Positions 1-8,140 of a stretch of DNA of 41,409 bases are shown piece by piece. Source of the stretch: Fibrobacterota bacterium (lineage in GTDB: Bacteria > Fibrobacterota > Fibrobacteria > UBA11236); contig JAHFCH010000030.1 in the NCBI GenBank assembly GCA_023249635.1, positions 1 through 41,409 of the forward strand, read 5' to 3'. The notes under the pieces were generated by a model, which worked only from the letters and a program-made list of their open reading frames with translations, was not told where the DNA came from and searched no databases. Position 1 is the first letter of the stretch. Each line of letters opens with the position of its first letter. Both the position numbers and the translations under genes were made by a program.

Positions 1-966
1 TTCCACCGCGCTGGCCAGAAGTTCCATGGCCGCGATGGGCAACCGTGCGGAAACCCCGGACTTCTGATCGACATAGTCCTTGTCCTCGCGCGCTTCGAAA
101 GCGATCCGTTCCACCACCAGGCGGATCAGCTCCGGGATCACGGGCTTGGCTCCGGTGGTTTCCAGCTTGGCTTCCTGCCGCGTAATCTCCATGGCGGCCT
201 CGGCGCTTTTGGGATAGTGCGTGATGATCTGCGAATCGATGCGATCCTTCAGCGGGGTGATGATGTTGCCGCGATTGGTGTAGTCTTCCGGGTTGGCCGA
301 AAAAGCCATCAGGATATCCAGGGGGATGCGCACCCGGAAACTGCGGATCTGGATGTCGCGCTCCTCCATGATATTCAGCAGCCCTACCTGGATGCGCGCC
401 TGCAGGTCCGGCAATTCATTGATGACGAAGATGCCCCGGTTGGTGCGCGGGATGATGCCGAACTGGATGGCGGCTTCGTGGCCGTACCCGAGCTTCTGAT
501 GAAAGGCCTTGACCGGATCGATGTCCCCGATCAGATCGGCCATGGAGACGTCCGGGGTCGCCAGCTTTTCGCCGTAGCGCCGCTCGCGCCCTATCCATTC
601 GATAGCGGTCTCCTCGCCCTCGGCAGCGATCTTGTCCTTGGCATATCGCGAAATGGGCGCATAGGGATCGTCGTTCACCTCGCTGCCCGCGACGATGGGA
701 ATGCGCTCATCCAGGAATTCGGCGAGCCGCCGCAGGATACGGGTCTTACCCTGGCCCCGCAGGCCCAGCAGCAGGATATCATGCCGGGAAAGGATGGCGT
801 GCGTCAATTGCTTGAGCACCGTGTCCTCGTACCCGATGACGCCGGGCATCAACGACCCCCCTCCGCGGATGCGCGCCAGCAGATTGTCGCGCAGTTCCTC
901 TTTGACGGGTTTGCTGCGCCAGCCCGAGCGTTTCAATTCGCCCAGGGTGCGGGGGAAATCCGACAT
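1..966 (-). CDS. MoxR/ChlI-like AAA+ ATPase, C-terminus beyond window edge
   Basis: The reading frame runs from an ATG at 964-966 to the left edge with no stop, so 322 residues are visible and the C-terminus is missing. I translated it by hand from the reverse complement. Near residue 70 there is a Walker A motif (GLRGQGKT), near residue 180 a Walker B-like stretch (GIFVINELPDL), then a sensor-type asparagine (AFSANPEDYTN) and a sensor 2-like SGVSARLPI near the edge. This is the layout of magnesium-chelatase subunit I and MoxR-type ATPases, which remodel partner proteins and often pair with a von Willebrand factor A protein. No partner is visible. The ribosome site GGAGG lies 4-5 nt upstream of the ATG, and a TGTATATAT stretch (RC of about 1001-1009) could serve as an extended -10. 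The family is secure; the substrate is not known. Confidence 0.85.
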   Translation of the reverse strand, partial: MSDFPRTLGELKRSGWRSKPVKEELRDNLLARIRGGGSLMPGVIGYEDTVLKQLTHAILSRHDILLLGLRGQGKTRILRRLAEFLDERIPIVAGSEVNDDPYAPISRYAKDKIAAEGEETAIEWIGRERRYGEKLATPDVSMADLIGDIDPVKAFHQKLGYGHEAAIQFGIIPRTNRGIFVINELPDLQARIQVGLLNIMEERDIQIRSFRVRIPLDILMAFSANPEDYTNRGNIITPLKDRIDSQIITHYPKSAEAAMEITRQEAKLETTGAKPVIPELIRLVVERIAFEAREDKDYVDQKSGVSARLPIAAMELLASAVE

Positions 967-1071
967 ACCGACCTCCAACTGACTACGGTGAACAGGATCA
1001 ATATATACAACGGAAGGCTATGGTCCCCGCGGGGCCGGGGCCTGGAGGGCGCTTACCAAAAGGAAATGGTC

Positions 1072-1099
1072 GTGAAAGCGGAAAGGGGAAAGCAGAAAG
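1072..1099. repeat. Four tandem purine heptamers (nnGAAAG) at the galE 3' end
   Basis: Four consecutive 7-bp units read GTGAAAG, CGGAAAG, GGGAAAG and CAGAAAG, ending five bases before the galE stop codon. The period matches the TTTAAGG heptamer repeats elsewhere in the window, but the unit differs and I see no opposing CTTTC arm nearby, so no hairpin forms. It could be a decayed or different member of the same repeat class, or a chance purine tract. Confidence 0.5.
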
Positions 1100-1103
1100 G
1101 GCG

Positions 1104-2093
1104 CTAGTTGCGGCGTTCCTTGGCATTCGCTTGATAGGCGGCCCAGGTCGTGCGCAGCAGCGTGCCTACATCGCTGTATTTCGCCTCCCAACCCAGGATC
1201 TCCTTCGCCAAACCCGCTGAGGCGGTCACGGCGGGAGGATCGCCTTCGCGGCGTCCCACGATTTGGTGAGGTACGGGCTTGCCGCATACCTCTCCCGCCA
1301 TCTTCACCATCTCCATGACCGTGATGCCGGCGCCCGTGCCCAGGTTCACGACCAGCTTTTCGGTCCCTGCCGCCAATTTTTCCAGCGCTAAAACATGGGC
1401 GGCCGCGAGATCGGAAACATGGACGTAGTCGCGGATGCAGGTACCGTCGCGCGTAGCATAATCGCTGCCGAAAATCTGGATCTGCTTGCGCCATCCCATG
1501 GCCGCTTCCATGAGCACCGGCAACAGGTTGTTGGGATTCTGCTCCAGGCCGTTAAGTTCGCCGTCCACATCGTAGCCGGCGGCATTGAAGTACCGCAGGG
1601 CCGCATAGCGTAAGCCTTTAAGGCGACCGTACCAATCCAGGAAGCCTTCGATGGCGAGCTTGGTATACCCGTAATAGTTGGCGGGAGTGGTGGGATGCTT
1701 CTCGTCCATGGGCTGGTAGACCGGATCGCCGTACACGGCCGCCGTGGAGGAGAAAACGAAATGCTTGATGCCATGCTTGGCCACGGCATTGAGAAGGTTC
1801 AAGGTTCCCGTAATATTATGCACGGAGTACTTCTCCGGCTGGGTCATGGAATCGCCCGCGGCCTTGAGGGCGGCCAGATGGATGACCCCGTCGAATTTCG
1901 CGACTGCGCAGACCTCGTCGAGGGCGCGCGGATCAAGGATATCCCCGTGCCGGAATACCGCGCCCGGCCTTAAGTTGCCCCGCAGCCCGGAAGAGAGGTT
2001 ATCGAATACGGTCACGGCCGCGCCCGCGCGCAAAAGGGCCTTTACCACATGGGAACCGATATACCCGGCACCGCCGACGACCAGAACGTTCAC
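1104..2093 (-). CDS. galE: UDP-glucose 4-epimerase
   Basis: This 329-residue protein interconverts UDP-glucose and UDP-galactose in the cytoplasm, supplying galactose for surface glycans. It has the N-terminal NAD-binding glycine motif GGAGYIGSH (residues about 7-15), the FSSTAAVYG catalytic Ser/Thr segment near residue 115-123, and the YxxxK pair in NYYGYTKLAIE. Length and motif order are normal for the extended short-chain dehydrogenase family. The start is a GTG preceded by CGGAGG with 8 nt spacing. It lies downstream of a heptamer-repeat hairpin that separates it from the phosphatase gene on the same strand, so the two may not be cotranscribed. The neighbouring glgP, glycosyltransferase and lpxH genes fit a general role in sugar and envelope metabolism. 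Confidence 0.95.
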   Translation of the reverse strand: MNVLVVGGAGYIGSHVVKALLRAGAAVTVFDNLSSGLRGNLRPGAVFRHGDILDPRALDEVCAVAKFDGVIHLAALKAAGDSMTQPEKYSVHNITGTLNLLNAVAKHGIKHFVFSSTAAVYGDPVYQPMDEKHPTTPANYYGYTKLAIEGFLDWYGRLKGLRYAALRYFNAAGYDVDGELNGLEQNPNNLLPVLMEAAMGWRKQIQIFGSDYATRDGTCIRDYVHVSDLAAAHVLALEKLAAGTEKLVVNLGTGAGITVMEMVKMAGEVCGKPVPHQIVGRREGDPPAVTASAGLAKEILGWEAKYSDVGTLLRTTWAAYQANAKERRN

Positions 2094-2154
2094 GGGATTA
2101 GCCTCCGAAGGATGTGGGGAGAAGATAGATTTCGGCTGATGGGGTGTGGAACAA

Positions 2155-2232
2155 GAAGGTTTAAGGTTTAAGGTCTAAGGTTTAAGGGGGAATAAGCCGA
2201 TGTGACCGACCCACCTTAAACCTTAAACCTTC
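2155..2232. repeat. Heptamer inverted repeat, copy A (gene-less)
   Basis: The left arm holds TTTAAGG at 2160 and 2167, TCTAAGG at 2174 and TTTAAGG at 2181. The right arm holds CCTTAAA at 2214 and 2221 followed by CCTT. Positions 2155-2174 pair perfectly with 2213-2232 (20 bp) around a 38-nt loop that contains the remaining left heptamers. It fills most of the space between the end of the phosphatase gene (2237) and the galE start, both on the minus strand. No T-run follows, so it is not a textbook terminator, though a strong RNA hairpin is expected. It belongs to the family with copies at 11374, 16709 and 20346. Confidence 0.9.
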
Positions 2233-2236
2233 CCCC

Positions 2237-3979
2237 CTATCCTCTGGGTTCCCGCCGCTTTATCGCGAAAATCGAGATATCATCCAGACTCTGCCTTCCC
2301 TCCGAGAACCGCTCTTTGTCCATCTGCGCCTGGGCGATGGTTTCCGAGGCCCCGAGGTGGGCGTACTTGCGGATGACGTTGTCGAGGCGCTTGCGTCCGT
2401 ACAACTCGTCCTTGCTGTTGAAGCTTTCGTTGATACCGTCGGTATACACGAAGAGCAGGTCGCCCGGATGCAGCATGGCTTCCTGCTCGGTATAGCTGTT
2501 GTCCTCGAACATGCCCAGGAAAAAGCCGCCGCGCATCTGCAAATGCTCCAGACTCTTGGTCGCATGCCGGAATATGACGGGATAGGGATGGCAGACGCGG
2601 CTATACGAGAGCTTGCCGGTCTTGAGATCGAGAATGGCCGCGAAAGCCGTCAGGTAATGATCGGTATTGATGGCCGCGCACAGGTCCACGTTCACGTTCG
2701 TCAGGATGTCGGCGACGGATAGGCCGGCCTTGACATGGCGATCGAAGGCCATCTTGGCCATAGCGGTCACCAGGGCCGCCGGTACTCCGTGGCCGGAAAC
2801 ATCGGTCATGAGCATGAAGATGCGATCGTCATCGAGGCGGATGAAATCGTAGAAGTCCCCGGAAACCTTGCCGGTGGGCGCATAGGCGGCGGCGACTTCA
2901 TAACCCTCGAGCCTGGGCAATGTCTTGGGCAGCATGCCCTGTTGCACCTGTTTGGCCATGTCCAACTCCATCTCCGTCTCCTGGCGCACCCGCACCAGTT
3001 CCTGGTTCTGGACGAACAATTCCTCGGTGCGCTCCTTCACCTTCACCTCGAGATCGGCTGCATCGGCCGCCAGCTTCTTCTCCATCTCCTTGAAGTTGGT
3101 GACGTCCGTGACGAACCAGACGCGGCCGATGAGGCGGCTCTGCTCATCGACGATGGGGCGGGTATAGATCTGGAAATTGGCCGGCTGGGGCAGCACCATC
3201 TCGAACAGCCCCTCGGAATGCAGTTGCGGTTCCTTCTGGATGGCGCTGTAAAAGGACATGAATTCGTGGGGGTCCTTGAAATGGTATTGCAGCAGCTCGG
3301 CGGCTATGTCGAATTGCATACCGGCGAACTGGCGCCAATTCAGGCCGAAAAGCTTGCCGAAGCGCGCGTTGGTGGAGCGGATGACCGAGCCCTCGTCGAT
3401 CAGGGCGATGCCGTCCTTGGACGAGCCGATGATGGCCTTCACGCGGCTCTCGGAGAGCCGCAAATCCGTCACTTCGCTGATGCTCACCAGGCGCGTCCCA
3501 TTAATGAGGGCGCTGCGGAAATGGTAGTAGCGTTTCTCCCCGTTTGGCATGGGGATTTCCTTTTCCCACTCGCTTTCCTTGCCCTCGGGTTCCAGGTAGT
3601 AGTCGATATCGCCGAAGATGGGGCGGCCCGACTGGGAATGGATACCCACTTCCTTGATGGGCCTGCCGATGGCCTGGGTGTGCAGGGTGCCCAGGATTTC
3701 CAGGGCGTAGGAATTGATCTTCACCACCCGCATATCCTTATCGATATGGATGATGCCGGATTGGCGATCAATGAAGTCTTCCTGCTTCACCGTTTCACTG
3801 AGCTGGGATTTGGTGGTTTGCAACTCGTGTTGGAAATGCCCCATTTGCCGCTTCAGGGTAGGGATTTCAACGTCGTCCTTGTACTTGAGCAGGTGCTGCA
3901 GCTGGACGTTCTGCTGTTTGAGCTTATAGATTTCCGGCGTCAACTCGCCGTGGGAACCGAAATCCAAGGGGATATCCAA
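2237..3979 (-). CDS. RsbU-type PP2C (SpoIIE) phosphatase with two PAS domains
   Basis: The 580-residue product should dephosphorylate a serine/threonine phosphoprotein, typically an anti-anti-sigma factor, in response to a signal sensed by its PAS domains. In order it has an N-terminal coiled coil (about 12-70), PAS-like domains at about 70-165 and 175-300, a second coiled coil (about 300-345), and a SpoIIE phosphatase domain to the end. Metal-binding and core motifs are present: SGDFYDF, MTDVSGHGVPAAL, CHPYP, YTDGINE and DDIS. There is no transmembrane segment. No anti-sigma or STAS partner is adjacent. The start taken is a TTG at 3977-3979 without a clear Shine-Dalgarno site; the frame is open further upstream, so the N-terminus is uncertain. 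A good promoter lies just upstream at 4035-4063. Confidence 0.88.
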   Translation of the reverse strand: MDIPLDFGSHGELTPEIYKLKQQNVQLQHLLKYKDDVEIPTLKRQMGHFQHELQTTKSQLSETVKQEDFIDRQSGIIHIDKDMRVVKINSYALEILGTLHTQAIGRPIKEVGIHSQSGRPIFGDIDYYLEPEGKESEWEKEIPMPNGEKRYYHFRSALINGTRLVSISEVTDLRLSESRVKAIIGSSKDGIALIDEGSVIRSTNARFGKLFGLNWRQFAGMQFDIAAELLQYHFKDPHEFMSFYSAIQKEPQLHSEGLFEMVLPQPANFQIYTRPIVDEQSRLIGRVWFVTDVTNFKEMEKKLAADAADLEVKVKERTEELFVQNQELVRVRQETEMELDMAKQVQQGMLPKTLPRLEGYEVAAAYAPTGKVSGDFYDFIRLDDDRIFMLMTDVSGHGVPAALVTAMAKMAFDRHVKAGLSVADILTNVNVDLCAAINTDHYLTAFAAILDLKTGKLSYSRVCHPYPVIFRHATKSLEHLQMRGGFFLGMFEDNSYTEQEAMLHPGDLLFVYTDGINESFNSKDELYGRKRLDNVIRKYAHLGASETIAQAQMDKERFSEGRQSLDDISIFAIKRREPRG

Positions 3980-4034
3980 TTCAGGTCCGCATGAGGTGGA
4001 AGAGGGCTGAAAACGCGGAAATTTGCACGGTATA

Positions 4035-4063
4035 AGTATACAATATCGCCCTTCCCATCACAA
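4035..4063 (-). promoter_or_regulatory. Promoter for the SpoIIE phosphatase gene
   Basis: On the minus strand a -35 TTGTGA (RC of 4058-4063) and a -10 TATACT (RC of 4035-4040) are separated by exactly 17 nt. The position, some 55 nt before the first plausible start codon, suits the 2237-3979 gene. Confidence 0.55.
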
Positions 4064-4127
4064 TCGCCAACGTATACCGGGTCCCCGCATGGCCCCTGGA
4101 TGGCTTAGCTATATTTTCGCCAATTGC

Positions 4128-4156
4128 TTGTCCGGCGACACTCCGGCTGGTATTTT
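4128..4156 (+). promoter_or_regulatory. Promoter for the thioredoxin-like gene
   Basis: A -35-like TTGTCC (4128-4133) and a -10-like TATTTT (4151-4156) are separated by 17 nt. Transcription would begin near 4163, which supports a start codon at 4191 or 4203 rather than any earlier in-frame codon. Confidence 0.4.
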
Positions 4157-4202
4157 TTATGGGTTCCTGTTACGGGTTCCAATCGAGGAGATGAACGTCC
4201 CT

Positions 4203-4784
4203 ATGCGGCATATCAAGGTTATCCTGGCCACGTCGATTCTGACCGTTTTCGCCATCAATCTCGCGGGGGCCCAGCCCATGCGCGGACCCGTACAGGGACC
4301 CGCCGCTCCCGAAGCCCCACCCACATGGGAACCGGATAAGAAGGTGAAGGGCAAGCGCGATCATATCGATTTCGCGCTCAATCCCAAGCCCATCTCCGAT
4401 GCCAATATGAAGTTTTCCCACTTCGCCAACCGGAAGCTGATGATCTTCTACTTCTCGGCGAAATGCCCGCACTGCCAGCACGCCTTCCCATACGTATCCA
4501 AGCTCTCGGACGATTTGGCCAAGGAAGGGTTCCAGTCCATCGCCATCGCCATCAAGTACAACACCGAGGACGATATCCGCAGCTTCATCCGGGATTACAA
4601 CGTGCACATGCCCGTCTTCTACGACGAGGATCGCACCATCGGAGAGAACTACGGCACCGGATCCATCCCGTTGCTGCTCGTCATCAATGAGAAGGGCGAG
4701 TACATCCGGTACAAGACCTTCGACGCGGATACCACGCCCGGCCAGATCAAGAGCGAGGCCGCCCAACTGGCTTCGGCCAAGTAA
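4203..4784 (+). CDS. Exported thioredoxin-like (TlpA/AhpC-TSA type) protein with CPHC active site
   Basis: From ATG 4203 the product is 193 residues. Residues 1-23 form a signal peptide (basic MRHIK, hydrophobic core, cut near LAGA), so it acts outside the inner membrane. A thioredoxin fold follows, with the sequence FYFSAKCPHCQHAFPYV carrying the redox-active CPHC pair and a cis-proline site in GTGSIPLLLV. CPHC is the pair found in DsbA-type proteins, but the context FSAKCPHC with a later INEKGEYI strand is more like TlpA-type thioredoxins. The substrate is unknown. AGGAG at 4186-4190 lies 12 nt before 4203 and directly abuts an alternative in-frame ATG at 4191. A strong terminator follows the gene. 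Confidence 0.8.
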   Translation: MRHIKVILATSILTVFAINLAGAQPMRGPVQGPAAPEAPPTWEPDKKVKGKRDHIDFALNPKPISDANMKFSHFANRKLMIFYFSAKCPHCQHAFPYVSKLSDDLAKEGFQSIAIAIKYNTEDDIRSFIRDYNVHMPVFYDEDRTIGENYGTGSIPLLLVINEKGEYIRYKTFDADTTPGQIKSEAAQLASAK

Positions 4785-4807
4785 ACCAGGCCGCATAGGC
4801 GCCTTTC

Positions 4808-4837
4808 GGGGGCGGACGTCAGCGTCCGCCCCCTTTT
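4808..4837 (+). terminator. Rho-independent terminator after the thioredoxin-like gene
   Basis: An 11-bp perfect GC-rich stem (GGGGGCGGACG at 4808-4818 pairing with 4823-4833) closes a TCAG tetraloop and is followed by TTTT. It lies 24 nt after the stop codon at 4784. Confidence 0.85.
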
Positions 4838-4862
4838 CATTTCCCCTCGTCCCGGGACCCGA

Positions 4863-5894
4863 GTGCCGAAGATCAATTCCTCCTTCACCGCCAAGATCCG
4901 CAATCCCGGCAGGGATACCTTGGTGGAATACCTGTCGCGCCGGTTCACGTATCATTCACGCCTGGAATGGGAAGGACTGCTTTCCCTGGACCGCCTGCAA
5001 CTTGAAGGCACCGCGGCCCGGGGAGACGAGACGTTGCGCGAAGGGCAGAGCCTGCGGTTCGCGGTGGTGGACTACGAGGAGCCCGATGTACCGCTGGATT
5101 TCCGCATCCTGGAGCGCGGCCCTGACCTGTGCTTCGTGCACAAGCCGGCGGGCATGCCCGTGCACCGGACGGGAAAGATCTTTTTCCAGACGCTGGCCAA
5201 CCTGGTGCGGGAAGAACTCGCGGACGATGCCTGGGCCCCTCTCAATCGCCTCGATCGCGAGACCAGCGGGCTGTCCGCCTTCGCCCGCGGCGCCGATGCC
5301 ATCCGCGCCTACAGCCCTGCCTCTCCGGGATCGCGTTGGCTGAAGCTCTACCTTGCCGTAACCCGAGGGTTACCCCCCTCCGCGTCCGGCCGTATCGAAG
5401 CCCCATTGGGCGAATTGCCGGACTCCCCCATCCGCAGCCGCATGCATGTGCATGCGGCGGGTAAGCCCGCCCTGACCCTGTATCGGCGCCTGGCGGAACG
5501 GGACGGTCTGGCCCTGATTGCGGTAGCCCCCATCACCGGCCGCAAGCACCAGATCCGGGCCCATCTCGCCCATGTGGGATGCCCGCTGATCGGCGACAAG
5601 ATTTATTCCCTGGACGGCAAGGCCTACCTCAAGCAATTGGATCGGGATCTGGACGAAGCGGATTACCTCGAGCTCGGCGCGAAACGACATCTGCTGCATG
5701 CCTTCTGCCTGCGCATAGGCGCCCATGCGCAAGCGCCGCATGAGGCTTGGGATTGGGATGTGGGGAGCGAGTTCGCGCGGGTGTTCAAAGCCCTGGAGGC
5801 CCGCGCCTGGTGCGCGACCCCGGATTTCAACGCCTTCTTGGAAGAGGCCATGGCGGCCCGGGATGCCCGCGCGGAATCAGCCGGCGGAGCCTGA
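4863..5894 (+). CDS. RluA-family RNA pseudouridine synthase
   Basis: The 343-residue protein should isomerise uridine to pseudouridine in rRNA or tRNA. An S4-like N-terminal region (about 10-65) precedes the catalytic domain, which opens with the typical LCFVHKPAGMPVH and contains the catalytic aspartate in NRLDRETSGL near residue 125. Later strands (APLGELPDS, LIAVAPITGRKHQIRAHLAHVGCPLIGDKIY) match the family closely. The start is a GTG with only a weak GGGA upstream. The 3' end overlaps the convergent ferredoxin-like gene by 18 bp. I cannot assign the exact target uridine, so no RluA/C/D symbol is given. Confidence 0.9.
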   Translation: MPKINSSFTAKIRNPGRDTLVEYLSRRFTYHSRLEWEGLLSLDRLQLEGTAARGDETLREGQSLRFAVVDYEEPDVPLDFRILERGPDLCFVHKPAGMPVHRTGKIFFQTLANLVREELADDAWAPLNRLDRETSGLSAFARGADAIRAYSPASPGSRWLKLYLAVTRGLPPSASGRIEAPLGELPDSPIRSRMHVHAAGKPALTLYRRLAERDGLALIAVAPITGRKHQIRAHLAHVGCPLIGDKIYSLDGKAYLKQLDRDLDEADYLELGAKRHLLHAFCLRIGAHAQAPHEAWDWDVGSEFARVFKALEARAWCATPDFNAFLEEAMAARDARAESAGGA

Positions 5895-6185
5895 AGCCAG
5901 GATCTTGCGCACCTGCGCGTCGATGGCGTCCAGGTCCTCGACATGGGCATCCTGGAACCATACCTGCTGGGGATAACACATGATGTTGGGGCCTTGGGCG
6001 CAGGGCCCGAGGCATGCCGTGCGGCTGATGCGGATGGGGAGCTTGGCTTCCTTGAACCGCTTCTTCAATTGCTCGGCAAGCAGCGCGGTATCCGGAGTAT
6101 CACCGCAGGATTTATCCCCGTTCTCCCGCGTGTTGGTGCAGAAGAACAGGTGGAGCTTATGGGGGGTGGCTTCGATACGCATCAT
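5877..6185 (-). CDS. Thioredoxin-like [2Fe-2S] ferredoxin domain protein
   Basis: This 102-residue protein has cysteines at 16, 27, 58, 62 and 70. The pattern C16-x10-C27-x30-C58-LGP-C62 is that of the thioredoxin-like [2Fe-2S] ferredoxins, stand-alone relatives of the NuoE iron-sulfur domain. It is presumably a cytoplasmic electron carrier; the partner enzyme is not evident. Its last 18 bp overlap the end of the convergent pseudouridine synthase gene, and its start lies just past the stop codon of the collagen-like gene at 6186, so it may be the last gene of that minus-strand unit. Confidence 0.85.
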   Translation of the reverse strand: MMRIEATPHKLHLFFCTNTRENGDKSCGDTPDTALLAEQLKKRFKEAKLPIRISRTACLGPCAQGPNIMCYPQQVWFQDAHVEDLDAIDAQVRKILASGSAG

Positions 6186-8102
6186 CTAAGGAAATACGAT
6201 AATCGACCAGTTGATGGAATCGGCCGTATCCTGGATGAATGCCCCCGTACCGCCGACGATGGCGACCTGGAGTTTGACGGAGGTGGAACCGGCGGGAACC
6301 AAGATGGACCAAGTGCCGGAAATCGTCTTATGGGACGCGGCTTCATTGTCATAGTACGAGGTTCCATCGCCAAACGAGGTACCGATAACGGGCCGGACGC
6401 GAATCCAGGTATTGGCTACCGTGACCCAATTGGTCATGCTCCAGGTAAGCACGGCCTTTCCCGCCGGAAGCGTAATCGTTTTCGCGGAGCTGGGTATGTC
6501 GACATAGTTTGTAGCCGCCGCCGGCAGGATATTCGTGGTGGGAGAGGATCCCGACGAGAAAAAGTAATCGGTGAAAACCGTATTCGCCTTCGCGTTCAGG
6601 GCCGCTTGCAGGCCGGTCACGTCGGCGATGACATGGGAGTGTCCCACGGCCGATTTGGCCGCCAGGATGGCTTCCAGGCCGGGAATCGCCGCCAGGGAAT
6701 CATGGATGTCGGTCACGATTGCCAGGATCTTCACCTGGTCAAGCACACCCTTGAGATTGGCCACCGAGGCGTCCCGCGCGCCGACGAACAACGCGGCCGA
6801 GTCCAGGACCACCGGGCCCTTTGACCAAGGCGTGAAGGAAACCTGGACCCCGTTCACGAAGGTGCGGACCGCGGAGCCGTCGTAGCTCGCCGCCACCGCC
6901 ACATTGGCACCCGCGGGCACATTGCCGTCCCCCACCCAGGCCCAGTCGGCCAGAACGGTCTTGATGCGGAAGCGGAGCTTGTTCTTTATGACCGCGAGTT
7001 CGTATTGGCCCGCCTTGGCCACCAGGGTCTGGCTGTCCGGCGGGGTTTCCGTCGACAACTTCACCAAGGCCGAGATGGCGAGTTCCTTGTAAGGATTGAG
7101 GGAAGCGGAATTCGCCGCCGTAGCGTAACCGTTACCCAGGAATTGGATGGCCGAATCGCCGGGAGCGTTCTCGAGACGATTGGTCCCGTCGGTGGAGAGG
7201 GTCAGGGTATTGCCGTTTCCGGAACTGTCCGGGGTCGTGCGCGGGGTTGCCGAGCTGAAGCGGTCGAAACCGTAAACCGCGCGGGACCCCCGATCGAGTA
7301 TCAGCTTGAAAACCGGCGCCTGATCGGCGGGATCGCCTTTGTCGCCCTTGTCGCCTTTATCCCCCTTCAAACCGTTCACGCCATCGTTGCCCTTGACTCC
7401 CGCGTCGCCTTTGAGCCCTGATAAACCCGCGTCGCCTTTATCACCTTTCTCACCCTTATCGCCTTTGCTACCCGCGCTTCCCGTCGCCCCTTTCAGGGCG
7501 GAGGTATACTTGGAAGCCAACACCGCCGCCACGGAATCCACGGACACCGAATCGGATTTGCCCGAGGCCGCCGCGTAATCCAAGAACAACAACGCGCCGT
7601 GGGCGCCTTCCAATGCGCCCAGCTCGACATCCAGGCCGTCCGCCCCTTCCAGGATGAAGCCCGCAAAGGCGCCATCCTGGATCTTCTTCACCACCGCGGC
7701 CGAAAGGGCGATGGATGCCATGGTCTGCAAATCCTTCGCCGCACCCAACTTTACCGCGCCCACGCTGTCCCCGGCCTTCAGGTTCTCGAAGCGGGTCTGG
7801 GTCTCCAGCAGGTTAAGGCTGTTGGCCAGGTATACGCGCAAGGTACCGTCCTTGATAACGTCCTTGACGTAAACGTTGAGACGGGCCTTGACGAGACCGG
7901 CGCCCGCGCCGTCACCCAAGGCATGGGCTACCCAGCCCTTGCTATCCCCGGCGCGTACCAGCAGGGATTTGCCGGTGCCGTTGTATTGCGAGGAGTTGGC
8001 ATAGCCGTCCTTGAAGGGCGTGAACGGGGTTTCCACAGCGAAAGCCGCCGCGCAAGCGAGGAGGAGTCCCGCCATGGCGGCGGTGGGGATGCGATAGCTC
8101 AT
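6186..8102 (-). CDS. Exported collagen-like protein with a LamG-like domain
   Basis: From ATG 8102 (GGAGAGGG five bases upstream) the product has 638 residues with a signal peptide ending near AAAFA. An N-terminal beta-rich region (about 25-170) resembles DNRLRE-type carbohydrate-binding modules. Residues about 205-257 are some 18 uninterrupted Gly-X-Y triplets rich in GDK and GEK, a bacterial collagen-like stretch. A concanavalin/LamG-like sandwich follows (about 270-475), then a coiled linker and a C-terminal beta domain ending in WSIIVFP. It looks like a surface or appendage protein whose collagen-like rod could trimerise. The frame also opens at 8141, overlapping the previous stop as ATGA, but that start lacks a ribosome site. 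It is the last envelope gene of the unit 10425-6186. Function is inferred from domain style only. Confidence 0.75.
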   Translation of the reverse strand: MSYRIPTAAMAGLLLACAAAFAVETPFTPFKDGYANSSQYNGTGKSLLVRAGDSKGWVAHALGDGAGAGLVKARLNVYVKDVIKDGTLRVYLANSLNLLETQTRFENLKAGDSVGAVKLGAAKDLQTMASIALSAAVVKKIQDGAFAGFILEGADGLDVELGALEGAHGALLFLDYAAASGKSDSVSVDSVAAVLASKYTSALKGATGSAGSKGDKGEKGDKGDAGLSGLKGDAGVKGNDGVNGLKGDKGDKGDKGDPADQAPVFKLILDRGSRAVYGFDRFSSATPRTTPDSSGNGNTLTLSTDGTNRLENAPGDSAIQFLGNGYATAANSASLNPYKELAISALVKLSTETPPDSQTLVAKAGQYELAVIKNKLRFRIKTVLADWAWVGDGNVPAGANVAVAASYDGSAVRTFVNGVQVSFTPWSKGPVVLDSAALFVGARDASVANLKGVLDQVKILAIVTDIHDSLAAIPGLEAILAAKSAVGHSHVIADVTGLQAALNAKANTVFTDYFFSSGSSPTTNILPAAATNYVDIPSSAKTITLPAGKAVLTWSMTNWVTVANTWIRVRPVIGTSFGDGTSYYDNEAASHKTISGTWSILVPAGSTSVKLQVAIVGGTGAFIQDTADSINWSIIVFP

Positions 8103-8140
8103 AGTGCCCTCTCCGGGGGATTGAAGTTCACGGCTGCGCA

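Noticed and set aside
2735-3994. 419-codon open frame on the plus strand opposite the SpoIIE phosphatase
   Set aside because: The opposite strand carries all phosphatase motifs; this frame has none and is an antisense shadow. The same applies to the long plus-strand frame at 30685-32517 opposite the EF-hand gene.
4023-4202. Longer N-terminus for the thioredoxin-like protein starting at 4023
   Set aside because: The extension would place a signal peptide 60 residues inside the protein and start upstream of the likely promoter at 4128-4156.
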